Virus record (IMG/VR): IMGVR_UViG_3300023171_000009
Span: 1 to 64,000 of that record
From: a virus
Strand: one strand, 5' to 3'
DNA: 64,000 bases
The translations under genes and the position numbers were made by a program. Under the pieces are notes generated by a model. That model was not told the DNA's origin, made no database searches, and saw nothing but the letters and a program-made list of their open reading frames with translations. This document shows, one piece after another, positions 53,097-59,647 of the stretch. Numbering within the stretch: position 1 is the first letter of the stretch; every line of letters begins with the position of its first letter.

Positions 53097-53292
53097 ATTT
53101 TTTATACGCTTTACTATGAATTTCTGCAACCTTCCTAGCGGACGTTAGCTTGTTAAATACGCCTAAAGGTATATGATTTCCAGTAGGACGACAAGATAGA
53201 GTAAATTCTTTAGCCTGGTGACTGATTACATAAGGTCCGGATATGGAAAGCTGGCATACATTTTCGGTAGCAGGAATGTTAGTCCATTTCAT
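53041..53292 (-). CDS. hypothetical protein, 83 aa, paralogue of the 67-aa protein
   Basis: Begins MKWTNIPATENVCQLSISGP. It shares MKW-x-NIPAT, PY-x-I and a late HSK motif with the gene at 54350-54553, showing an intragenomic duplication. No known family. Confidence 0.6.
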   Translation of the reverse strand: MKWTNIPATENVCQLSISGPYVISHQAKEFTLSCRPTGNHIPLGVFNKLTSARKVAEIHSKAYKKYVRSTRNNNLSHGQNSCP

Positions 53293-53295
53293 ATA

Positions 53296-53436
53296 TCAAT
53301 ATTTATGGATCATTAGTAACCAAACCGGAGTCTTAAATTTAGCCTCCAAAGATTTTAAATACTCCATAGGATCTTCGTTAATAACAACAGTGCAAGGATT
53401 GATTATATCAGTCTGGTATGTGATTAGGTATTTCAT
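53296..53436 (-). CDS. hypothetical protein, 46 aa
   Basis: ATG at 53436 (MKYLITYQTDIINPCTVVIN) to TGA at 53296. Small, soluble, with KSLEAKFKTPVWLLMIHKY. It fills a gap between two genes and starts just after an R1 dyad variant. Confidence 0.5.
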   Translation of the reverse strand: MKYLITYQTDIINPCTVVINEDPMEYLKSLEAKFKTPVWLLMIHKY

Positions 53437-53438
53437 TT

Positions 53439-53451
53439 TGCAACTATTTCA
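53439..53451 (-). repeat. R1 dyad, spacer variant, supplies stop codon
   Basis: TGCAACTATTTCA on plus; on the coding strand TGAAATAG, and TAG ends the 84-aa gene. Confidence 0.8.
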
Positions 53452-53698
53452 AAAATTCAAGCCTTACTGATATTACAAAATAGTCAGTATCTGAAAAGTC
53501 TTTCGTTTCAGGCTCTCCTTTCAAATTGTATATACAGCCCGATATGTCTATTTGAGTTGAGCCACAGCCCTTAAGATCACCTTTAACCGTAATAGGGGTT
53601 TCATACGTAACTTTAACAGGAAGACTAGCACCTAAAGGATGGGGCTTAGCCGCTTCGTATAATTCGTCTAAAAGATTTTGTAAGGTAAGGAAGTTCAT
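53444..53698 (-). CDS. hypothetical protein, 84 aa
   Basis: Begins MNFLTLQNLLDELYEAAKPH. Beta-rich middle (DLKGCGSTQIDISGCIYNLK) and tail SVRLEFLK. Its stop codon is a TAG inside an R1 dyad. No family recognised. Confidence 0.55.
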   Translation of the reverse strand: MNFLTLQNLLDELYEAAKPHPLGASLPVKVTYETPITVKGDLKGCGSTQIDISGCIYNLKGEPETKDFSDTDYFVISVRLEFLK

Positions 53699-53699
53699 A

Positions 53700-53885
53700 T
53701 TATTTAGCTTTGTTAGTTACTTTTGCGGCTGGTTTATTAAAGCCAGCTTGCTCTTTTCTCTTAAGCTTTCCTTTCAGAGCATCTTCAAAAGGCTTTGTAT
53801 CGCTGGCGCACTTGTTGTCTTTATAGCCCTGAGCTTCTATGACAACGGCTCCGTTAGGTTTGATAGTAATTTCGATTGCTTCCAT
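53700..53885 (-). CDS. hypothetical protein, 61 aa
   Basis: Begins MEAIEITIKPNGAVVIEAQG, similar to small DUF-type proteins with a conserved beta hairpin, and ends in a Lys-rich stretch KAAKVTNKAK. Function unknown. Confidence 0.55.
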   Translation of the reverse strand: MEAIEITIKPNGAVVIEAQGYKDNKCASDTKPFEDALKGKLKRKEQAGFNKPAAKVTNKAK

Positions 53886-53888
53886 AAA

Positions 53889-54353
53889 TTAACGTTTTGG
53901 GGCATGGCAAAGAATTTTAATTTCACCATTGGATTTTCTAACCGGCGCTCCTTCCAAAGTATAACCACGGTCTTTAATTACTTTCATTTGAAGCGCGTAA
54001 TTATATTCAACTGTCAAAGCTCTAAAATGATCACTCTTTACCTTAGAATCAAAACCATCATATAGCTTGTTTCCAAGGACGGATGAAACGTATCCGCAAA
54101 AATCATCGAATACAGGGATAAACTTACCGTCCTTCTTTATAAATCCTATGTCATATGGGCAGTCTTTCAGCTTTAACACTAAGTCTGCCGGTGTTCCGTA
54201 TTTATCCATAAACTGGTCAGGGTAATACATACGGGGAACCGCGTTTTCTTCCAGTTCACACTCAACGCCTTGTTTTTTAAGACTATCAACAGCCTGTCTT
54301 AGCACGGCTTCGCTAGTAAATGGAACATCTTCGCAAGTGGTAGTATGACTCAT
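53889..54353 (-). CDS. DUF1257-like hypothetical protein, 154 aa
   Basis: Contains SEAVLRQAVDSLKKQGVECE and DLVLKLKDCPYDIGFIKKDG, then YALQMKVIKDRGYTLEGAPV and KSNGEIKILCH. This resembles the phage/plastid Ycf35-type DUF1257 pattern (VLxxAL..LG..V......YN......K..GY.). Role in these phages is unknown. Overlaps the upstream gene as ATGA. Confidence 0.5.
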   Translation of the reverse strand: MSHTTTCEDVPFTSEAVLRQAVDSLKKQGVECELEENAVPRMYYPDQFMDKYGTPADLVLKLKDCPYDIGFIKKDGKFIPVFDDFCGYVSSVLGNKLYDGFDSKVKSDHFRALTVEYNYALQMKVIKDRGYTLEGAPVRKSNGEIKILCHAPKR

Positions 54354-54553
54354 GATTTAGTTGTTTGTTTACTATGCTTGACGGCAGCGTCCATAGCATC
54401 GTAAGAACTGTTGTAACTATCTATAGGGATAAAAAATCCACCTTCGTCTCTATAGGTTAGGTGATATTTTTTGTTAAAATACGCTATTTTATACGGCTCG
54501 CATCGTAATAAAGGCGGAGAGTATTTTGTTGCTGGTATATTTACCCATTTCAT
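54350..54553 (-). CDS. hypothetical protein, 67 aa, paralogue of the 83-aa protein
   Basis: Begins MKWVNIPATKYSPPLLRCEP and aligns with the 83-aa protein at 53041-53292 over the first 60 residues. Small, soluble. Function unknown. Confidence 0.6.
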   Translation of the reverse strand: MKWVNIPATKYSPPLLRCEPYKIAYFNKKYHLTYRDEGGFFIPIDSYNSSYDAMDAAVKHSKQTTKS

Positions 54554-54554
54554 A

Positions 54555-55193
54555 TTAGCGCCTTCCTATTTTGATAACTGGTTTTGCAATGATTACTTGA
54601 TTAGTATTTTTAGCGTTAGCAATAGTAGTAATAGCGGTCATTTCCACATCACGAATAGACTCTTTTTCTGGCTCCAATATATGCTCATCGAACGCTTTTG
54701 CAACCATTCCGGAATCCGCAAATTGTATAAAATGACGGGGAATGACTACTCCGGCGGCAGCAACTTGATCAACGGTTAGAACATCGTAATTACCGCGTAT
54801 GTAAGCGAATAGATTCAAGGAACGGTCTTGCGCGGTTAGCTTGAGTCTACGCTCTCTCAAAGCCGCTTTATCGCGGATTTGAATATACATACTAGCCATT
54901 ACTTCAATATTACCTTTTATGGATCTTTTAGCAAAGAACTTGATAATCTGCCCCTCCGGTATCATAAAACGGGCACTAGTCCATTCACCGCAAAGAGTTT
55001 TAAGCCCTCTAAAAGCCGGTCCTTTTTCAGCGTTACTTCTACTAATATTGCCGTGCTTATATTGCGCAGCCATATCAAGAATAGTCTCTTTTAAGCCGAT
55101 GTCCTCAGACTTAGGGCACCAATAAGCTTGTAGAGAGGCGGTTTTGCCGTCGTAATTTTCGCTTCCTGTTAGTATATCGATTGGTAGTCTCAT
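54555..55193 (-). CDS. hypothetical protein, 212 aa
   Basis: Begins MRLPIDILTGSENYDGKTAS. Mixed alpha/beta with FRGLKTLCGEWTSARFMIPE and IRGNYDVLTVDQVAAAGVVI. Its stop is one base from the next gene. It is expressed just after the AAA ATPase gene and may be functionally linked. No family recognised. Confidence 0.55.
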   Translation of the reverse strand: MRLPIDILTGSENYDGKTASLQAYWCPKSEDIGLKETILDMAAQYKHGNISRSNAEKGPAFRGLKTLCGEWTSARFMIPEGQIIKFFAKRSIKGNIEVMASMYIQIRDKAALRERRLKLTAQDRSLNLFAYIRGNYDVLTVDQVAAAGVVIPRHFIQFADSGMVAKAFDEHILEPEKESIRDVEMTAITTIANAKNTNQVIIAKPVIKIGRR

Positions 55194-56812
55194 CGTTTAG
55201 TGATTGTTGGACGTGCTAACGGTCTAGATGGCGGTAAAGGTCTAGGCTTTGCTGCAACGATTTCATTTTTATCCTCTTTTAAGGTAGAGGCATTCACCGC
55301 ATGCATATCGCCCCATTTACGCATGGCTTCAAATCGTTCTTTGTGTGAATTGCTTATAGGATTAATAGCTTTAGCGTGCTGTAACAATAGGTCAGAAGTA
55401 GGCAGTTTACCATTGTTAAGGCAAAAAGTGATAGTATCAACCACGCATTTTTCAATCTCAGCACCAATAAAGCCAGTAGTGGCTAGATCAAATGCATTCA
55501 TGGGCACACTAGGCGCAGTATATCCCCGTTTTTTAAGGTGGATTTTAAGGATGTCCCATCGGTCTTGAACATTAGGAATATCCACAAAAAACTTTTCATC
55601 AAGACGCCCTGGCCGTAAAAGCTCAATGGGAATTTGAGTTACATCATTTGCGGTCAAAACGAAAAACGCGCCTTCGTTCATTTCTTGCATGTTAAATAAC
55701 AATTGCTGAAGGACGCGGCTAGATGCTCCACTGTCCCCGTTAGCGCCAGAAGATAAACCTGCCTTATCGATTTCATCAATCCATATAATGCATTGACCTA
55801 ATGCTTTCAATGTTTTGAAAGTAGCTGTGGTTTTAGCTTCTGATTCCCCTACTATCCCGCCAAAACACATGCCGACATCAAACCTAATCAAGGGCAGGCT
55901 TAGCTTAGCTGCGATGGCTTTTGCGATAAGGCTTTTACCGTTTCCAGGCGGTCCCACTACTAGGACACCCTTCATAGGGTCGGCTCCTTTGGCAATAGCT
56001 GCGGATTCTAGTCTGATTTTATTGAAGTCTAGCCACTGTTTTAAGCCGTGTAAACCGCCTACTGTATCCATGTTAACTGGCGGGTAAAGTTCCAAAGTTT
56101 CAGATTTTCGAATGATTTCCTCCTTGGACTGAAGAACATCACTAACTAAAATTCCTATATCCGTTGACGTGATAGCGTCGATATTTTTAGCGGCAGCACG
56201 CGAAAAGGCTTTCTCTGCTTCAAATTGTGTCATTCCAGCGCCAGAATGCGAAAGTGCAACGATTTCACTTGAGGGTAAATCACGAGATTGCCCTATCTTA
56301 TCAAGCGCTATTTGGGCCATAGCGGCAACATCGGGTAACTCCAAATCAATGATTGTTATCTCCGGCTCAATCTCTACTGGAATTTTACAGGCTTCCGGGA
56401 TTACAAAAACCAACGTATGCCCGGTTGATGGGAATATATGGCAGTATTCGCTAATTATCGCCTGAGCGGTAGGCGAGTCAAAATGCGGATGCGGATGCGT
56501 CATTACTGCAATTGCATTATCCGCAAACTTTTCCACAGCCAGCAAAGCAGCTATAAACCCATTATCTGGCTCATAATCTGTATACTTCTCCCAAACACTT
56601 ATCAAAACGCCATGGGCATCTGGTTTACCGTATTTCAACACCTCCCATCCCTTAGCTGCATCCCAGCGGTAAAACGGTTGTGGCTTTTGTTCTCCATTAG
56701 CTGCAAACGCTTGAAGCAAGTTTTGAGTTCTGCGAGCCTCCCTTGTCCGGGTAGCAATAACACCCACTCTAGCGATACGGGATAAGTTGAATTCAGATAA
56801 GTAATCAGACAT
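55190..56812 (-). CDS. AAA+ ATPase, Ycf46/Cdc48-like
   Basis: 540 aa. The C-terminal AAA module has VVGPPGNGKS at 285-294 (Walker A), IIWIDEIDK at 342-350 (Walker B), TAND at 387-390 (sensor 1) and LLRPGRLDEKFF at 398-409 (arginine finger region). The N-terminal 240 residues resemble the Ycf46/putative Cdc48-type regulatory region with EAEKAFSRA. R1 dyads code EIVA in frame at 183-186 and again near the C-terminus (NEIVAAKPRPLPP). Role unknown; possibly remodelling of host or phage complexes. Confidence 0.8.
   Translation of the reverse strand: MSDYLSEFNLSRIARVGVIATRTREARRTQNLLQAFAANGEQKPQPFYRWDAAKGWEVLKYGKPDAHGVLISVWEKYTDYEPDNGFIAALLAVEKFADNAIAVMTHPHPHFDSPTAQAIISEYCHIFPSTGHTLVFVIPEACKIPVEIEPEITIIDLELPDVAAMAQIALDKIGQSRDLPSSEIVALSHSGAGMTQFEAEKAFSRAAAKNIDAITSTDIGILVSDVLQSKEEIIRKSETLELYPPVNMDTVGGLHGLKQWLDFNKIRLESAAIAKGADPMKGVLVVGPPGNGKSLIAKAIAAKLSLPLIRFDVGMCFGGIVGESEAKTTATFKTLKALGQCIIWIDEIDKAGLSSGANGDSGASSRVLQQLLFNMQEMNEGAFFVLTANDVTQIPIELLRPGRLDEKFFVDIPNVQDRWDILKIHLKKRGYTAPSVPMNAFDLATTGFIGAEIEKCVVDTITFCLNNGKLPTSDLLLQHAKAINPISNSHKERFEAMRKWGDMHAVNASTLKEDKNEIVAAKPRPLPPSRPLARPTITKR
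55253..55265 (-). repeat. R1 dyad, exact
   Basis: TGCAACGATTTCA on plus; in frame as EIVA near the AAA+ C-terminus. Confidence 0.9.
56255..56267 (-). repeat. R1 dyad, exact
   Basis: TGCAACGATTTCA on plus; in frame as EIVA in the AAA+ N-terminal region. Confidence 0.9.
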
Positions 56813-56838
56813 AGGTTAAGTTTCTTTACCAGTATAGC

Positions 56839-57264
56839 CTAAACACTAGAACTTGCAACAGGAACCATATTTAAAAGTTTATTTAACTTATTGAGTGACG
56901 TTAACGTAGATTTTAAATCAAGTATAGCACGCTCTAATGCCTCTTCAGTCACATTGTAATTATATGCCAACGAGACTCCACCCTCGGTTACGCACTTTAC
57001 CCGCTCCTGCCCCCCCTCCCCCTCTTGGCCTAATAATCCAAAATGCCCCCCTAATCCATTTTCTCTATAGTATAGAACATTCGATCTAAAAGGCCCATTA
57101 GGCTCTGTGCCAGCCAATAGTTTGCCTGTTTTAGTAAAATAAAGGCAGAAGACGCCACATCCTTCATACAAAAAATATACTTTGTTTTTAACAACTCGAA
57201 TATTTTTAATACTTTCGATGGGGAAACCTGCTACTTTTGCTATTTGTTCAACTGTAAAGTTCAT
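56839..57264 (-). CDS. hypothetical protein, 141 aa
   Basis: Begins MNFTVEQIAKVAGFPIESIK with a possible small HTH-like start, then a beta region KVYFLYEGCGVFCLYF and a Gly-rich stretch HFGLLGQEGEGGQERV. Helical C-terminus ILDLKSTLTSLNKLNKLLN. Function unknown. Confidence 0.5.
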   Translation of the reverse strand: MNFTVEQIAKVAGFPIESIKNIRVVKNKVYFLYEGCGVFCLYFTKTGKLLAGTEPNGPFRSNVLYYRENGLGGHFGLLGQEGEGGQERVKCVTEGGVSLAYNYNVTEEALERAILDLKSTLTSLNKLNKLLNMVPVASSSV

Positions 57265-57311
57265 ATGATGTTATTTTATTTATTTTATTTATTTTAATTT
57301 ACCCTTCAATC

Positions 57312-57476
57312 TTACATTCCACGGGTAATTTTTTTAACAAGACCGCATTTATAACGATATACAAGGGCGGACCGGCCATTGTTCAACTTTACCATAAAAG
57401 CTTCAATGTCGCGAACCATACCTTTTGAAAGGATTGGGTAAGTTTGGCCGGAAGTTGTAGTGATTGTTTCGTTCAT
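57312..57476 (-). CDS. hypothetical protein, 54 aa (MNET family)
   Basis: Start MNETITTTSGQTYPILSKGM at 57476, just after a promoter module; the longer frame reads through the promoter. Shares its N-terminal MNET and leader with the 66-aa gene at 57834-58034. Beta-rich, soluble. Function unknown. Confidence 0.6.
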   Translation of the reverse strand: MNETITTTSGQTYPILSKGMVRDIEAFMVKLNNGRSALVYRYKCGLVKKITRGM

Positions 57477-57481
57477 GCGTG

Positions 57482-57510
57482 GATGATGGACCATAAAAAA
57501 GATTCTGCAA
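57482..57510 (-). promoter_or_regulatory. phage promoter module (TTGC-N17 class), leaderless
   Basis: Minus strand TTGCAG (57510-57505), 17 bases, ATCATC (57487-57482); ATG at 57476. R1 dyad upstream. Confidence 0.6.
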
Positions 57511-57528
57511 GCTGTTTTCTTCAGATTT

Positions 57529-57541
57529 TGCAATTATTTCA
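57529..57541 (-). repeat. R1 dyad, spacer variant, stop codon and promoter upstream element
   Basis: TGCAATTATTTCA on plus; TGA ends the 97-aa gene. Confidence 0.85.
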
Positions 57542-57832
57542 CTTTTTACAGTCTCCTTTTTCATGATGACTTACAGTCGTAAACCATATTTGCCCTCCGC
57601 AGTTGGTGCAATAGTCAACAGGAAAAAGAGGCGTTTCACCCGGATAACAAACAATTAGCTGCCCCGCTGTTTTGTTTTTATTTTTCTTCCGATTAAAATC
57701 TATTGATGTTGTTAAAGGTTCGGAAATTCTTATTCCATTAGGCATTTCATAAAGGTTACGAACAAAGCCAAATCCGTTTCCAATTCCTACAATTTGCTTT
57801 TCAGCAATCAATTTCATTTCACTAGTGGTCAT
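57539..57832 (-). CDS. hypothetical zinc-binding protein, 97 aa
   Basis: Begins MTTSEMKLIAEKQIVGIGNG. The C-terminus has DYCTNCGGQIWFTTV, a CxxC pair; a second pair is not clear. Coding is coupled to the R1 stop codon. Function unknown. Confidence 0.55.
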   Translation of the reverse strand: MTTSEMKLIAEKQIVGIGNGFGFVRNLYEMPNGIRISEPLTTSIDFNRKKNKNKTAGQLIVCYPGETPLFPVDYCTNCGGQIWFTTVSHHEKGDCKK

Positions 57833-57833
57833 A

Positions 57834-58034
57834 TCAATCTTTAAATTTAATACAAATTATCCGTTTTCCTGCTAATGCTAGATCGCGAGCAGCTTTAATT
57901 CCCTTACGGGTAATTACAGAGTAAGAAATGTTTTCATAATCGAAACTAACACAACCTGTATAGCTATCCACTATCGCTTTAGCTTTTTTTATAATTTCAG
58001 GAGTAAGGACTGGCAGAAGAGCGGTTTCGTTCAT
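57834..58034 (-). CDS. hypothetical protein, 66 aa (MNET family)
   Basis: Start MNETALLPVLTPEIIKKAKA at 58034, immediately after a promoter module. Helical N-terminus, beta C-terminus (GKRIICIKFKD). Function unknown. Confidence 0.6.
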   Translation of the reverse strand: MNETALLPVLTPEIIKKAKAIVDSYTGCVSFDYENISYSVITRKGIKAARDLALAGKRIICIKFKD

Positions 58035-58039
58035 GGGAG

Positions 58040-58068
58040 GACAATGGACCATAAAAAAGCATTCGCAA
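58040..58068 (-). promoter_or_regulatory. phage promoter module (TTGC-N17 class), leaderless
   Basis: Minus strand TTGCGA (58068-58063), 17 bases, ATTGTC (58045-58040); ATG at 58034. AAAAAAGGC lies before the -35 and an R1 dyad at 58086-58098. Confidence 0.65.
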
Positions 58069-58085
58069 GCCTTTTTTCGAAATTT

Positions 58086-58098
58086 TGCAATTATTTCA
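58086..58098 (-). repeat. R1 dyad, spacer variant, supplies stop codon
   Basis: TGCAATTATTTCA on plus; the coding strand TGAAATAA gives TAA as the stop of the 80-aa gene. Confidence 0.8.
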
Positions 58099-58333
58099 AT
58101 TTTTCTAAAATATCATTGTTTGAATCTGTAGAAGGGTAGACTCTTCCGCTTTTGTGCCAACGATCACGGATAGGGGTTTCTTCTCCCGTATCATAAAAAC
58201 CGCATCGGTCACAGCCTCCACCTTGTTGGATATGAGTAATCACAACCGTTTCTCCGCAGCGAGTCCGATATTTACCCGGCCCATCAATAATAACTGGAAG
58301 CGTAACAGAATAGTAATGAGGGAGAATTTTCAT
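58091..58333 (-). CDS. zinc-finger-like hypothetical protein, 80 aa
   Basis: Begins MKILPHYYSVTLPVIIDGPG. CGETVVITHIQQGGGCDRCG gives C ... CxxC, a probable metal site. Ends in ILEKLK. Preceded by a promoter module with the ATCCTTCCAAA leader. Confidence 0.6.
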   Translation of the reverse strand: MKILPHYYSVTLPVIIDGPGKYRTRCGETVVITHIQQGGGCDRCGFYDTGEETPIRDRWHKSGRVYPSTDSNNDILEKLK

Positions 58334-58372
58334 TTTTGGAAGGATTGGGTTACCGCTTGTTTGCGATGTGGT

Positions 58373-58401
58373 GACAATGGGCGATAAAAAACACTATGCA
58401 A
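58373..58401 (-). promoter_or_regulatory. phage promoter module (TTGC-N17 class)
   Basis: Minus strand TTGCAT (58401-58396), 17 bases, ATTGTC (58378-58373); ATG at 58333 after a leader with ATCCTTCCAAA. Confidence 0.6.
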
Positions 58402-58414
58402 GCGATTTTTCGTC

Positions 58415-58457
58415 AAAAAAACAAAATCCCCGGAATTCTTTAAGAAAACCGAGGATT
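58415..58457 (-). terminator. intrinsic terminator after the 76-aa gene
   Basis: Minus strand AATCC-x-CGG and CCG-x-GGATT pair around a T-rich loop, followed by a long T-run (TTTTGTTTTTTT). Confidence 0.75.
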
Positions 58458-58474
58458 TCATTAAGTTTAGTTTT

Positions 58475-58487
58475 TGCAACGATTTCA
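58475..58487 (-). repeat. R1 dyad, exact, supplies stop codon
   Basis: TGCAACGATTTCA on plus; TGA ends the 76-aa gene and a terminator follows. Confidence 0.9.
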
Positions 58488-58715
58488 AGCTTGTGTCAAA
58501 AGCCCAATTTTATAGTTAAGCGTATCTATTTCTTTTTTAGCTTCTTGCAATAAATCTTCTAAAACCAAGCGTTTCGCAAGTTCGCGCAATGCTTGAGCTT
58601 TAAAAGTGTCAGGTATTGTAGGAAGCTGCGAATGCCCCTTTCTAGGGTATCCATAGTCTGTCAACATTGAACGCTCTTTAGCGACTTCATTGGACCACAT
58701 ATTCCAATTTTTCAT
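58485..58715 (-). CDS. coiled-coil hypothetical protein, 76 aa
   Basis: Start MKNWNMWSNEVAKERSMLTD at 58715. Helical with LAKRLVLEDLLQEAKKEIDT forming a short coiled coil. Function unknown. Confidence 0.5.
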   Translation of the reverse strand: MKNWNMWSNEVAKERSMLTDYGYPRKGHSQLPTIPDTFKAQALRELAKRLVLEDLLQEAKKEIDTLNYKIGLLTQA

Positions 58716-58756
58716 AAAACAGCGCCGGTTTTTAAAGGACCGGTAACCTTTTAATT

Positions 58757-59071
58757 TTATCGAATTGACGCTGGAAAGTAAATGTAAGGCGTTACGCTCC
58801 ATTTTTCCCAAACGATTTCACCATCCGCGTTTTCATCTATTCCTACGTAAGCCACGGTTTTAAGGAGTTTGGCGGGGCGGGTTCCTTTACCTAAACCCGC
58901 ACCACAATAAAGAGTATGGGTTGCACCACGCTCTTCGCTCCACTCACAAGGAGCGCTAGTGTAAAACTCATGGCTATTTTTAAATTCCGTGTCCTTTACA
59001 ATTAACAAATCGCGGGTTTTGACATTAGGGATGGCGGCTACTAAGGCTTTGTTGGCTTCGATTGCGTTCAT
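58757..59071 (-). CDS. hypothetical protein, 104 aa (MNAIE family)
   Basis: Start MNAIEANKALVAAIPNVKTR at 59071, right after a promoter module; the longer frame passes through the R1 dyad and promoter. Contains KTVAYVGIDENADGEIVWEK and ends YIYFPASIR. Function unknown. Paralogous N-terminus with 16108-16413. Confidence 0.6.
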   Translation of the reverse strand: MNAIEANKALVAAIPNVKTRDLLIVKDTEFKNSHEFYTSAPCEWSEERGATHTLYCGAGLGKGTRPAKLLKTVAYVGIDENADGEIVWEKWSVTPYIYFPASIR

Positions 59072-59076
59072 GCCTT

Positions 59077-59105
59077 GACAATGACACACGAAGAACGCTG
59101 CGCAA
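59077..59105 (-). promoter_or_regulatory. phage promoter module (TTGC-N17 class), leaderless
   Basis: Minus strand TTGCGC (59105-59100), 17 bases, ATTGTC (59082-59077); ATG at 59071. R1 dyad at 59114-59126. Confidence 0.65.
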
Positions 59106-59113
59106 CCTATTTT

Positions 59114-59126
59114 TGCAACGATTTCA
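59114..59126 (-). repeat. R1 dyad, exact, stop codon and promoter upstream element
   Basis: TGCAACGATTTCACTTTTT on plus; TGA ends the PEP-CTERM gene. Confidence 0.9.
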
Positions 59127-59549
59127 CTTTTTCGGTTTTTTACGGGCAAAAAAGAAGCCGATAACCAATAATCCGATCAAAATCATAATATCAGGCTCCG
59201 GAATAGCGCACGTTCCTGGAACAGGAACCGTAGAAACACTTATAAATTGCGGTCCCTCATACCCTAAAACCACGGATTGCACTGGCACGAAGGGCGAATC
59301 AAATCGGATACTCGTTACGCTTGGCGTATAATTTCGTGTTCCCATGTATTGATACCCGTTAGAAATCGTTCCTACGTTCGGCATCCCTTGGATTGGCCCG
59401 TCAGAAAGACTTGAAAAAGAAGAAACATAAGCTTCCAGAAATACAATCTCCGTTCCCGCAGGAAACATGTAATCGTAAGTGTAAGTATCACCGTTTAAGA
59501 AGGCGGAACCTGTAACGGTATCGAATTGCAGAGTAAGTATAGTGTCCAT
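59124..59549 (-). CDS. protein with C-terminal PEP-CTERM sorting signal
   Basis: 141 aa. The body is beta-rich, with aromatic and Gly-rich segments (YMFPAGTEIVFLEAYVSS, YQYMGTRNYTPSVTS). At residues 116-141 it has IPEPDIMILIGLLVIGF then FFARKKPKK, that is PEP followed by one hydrophobic span and a basic end: the PEP-CTERM signal recognised by exosortase in bacteria that make extracellular polysaccharide. No N-terminal signal peptide is visible, which is odd for the class. May be displayed on or anchored to host cells. Confidence 0.75.
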   Translation of the reverse strand: MDTILTLQFDTVTGSAFLNGDTYTYDYMFPAGTEIVFLEAYVSSFSSLSDGPIQGMPNVGTISNGYQYMGTRNYTPSVTSIRFDSPFVPVQSVVLGYEGPQFISVSTVPVPGTCAIPEPDIMILIGLLVIGFFFARKKPKK

Positions 59550-59592
59550 AGGGTTATATAGTATAGGCTAGATTATAAGTTTTTCAATGCAC

Positions 59593-59627
59593 GAAAAAAC
59601 CCGGACTCCATGACAGAATCCGGGTTA
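59593..59627 (-). terminator. intrinsic terminator after the lipoprotein gene
   Basis: Minus strand AACCCGGA and TCCGGGTT pair (one internal mismatch in the extended stem) followed by TTTTTT. It follows the R1 dyad at 59631-59643. Confidence 0.8.
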
Positions 59628-59630
59628 AAG

Positions 59631-59643
59631 TGAAATCGTTGCA
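59631..59643 (+). repeat. R1 dyad, exact
   Basis: TGAAATCGTTGCA on plus, between lipoprotein stop and terminator. Confidence 0.9.
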
Positions 59644-59647
59644 GAAT

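Noticed and set aside
57265-57311. TTATTTTATTTA tandem tract as a functional repeat
   Set aside because: Low-complexity A/T tract in a short gap; no conserved features.
59072-59149. Extension MPVKNRKSEIVAKIGC of the gene at 58757
   Set aside because: Same reason: the extension crosses the R1 dyad and the TTGC-N17 module, and the MNAIE start is conserved.
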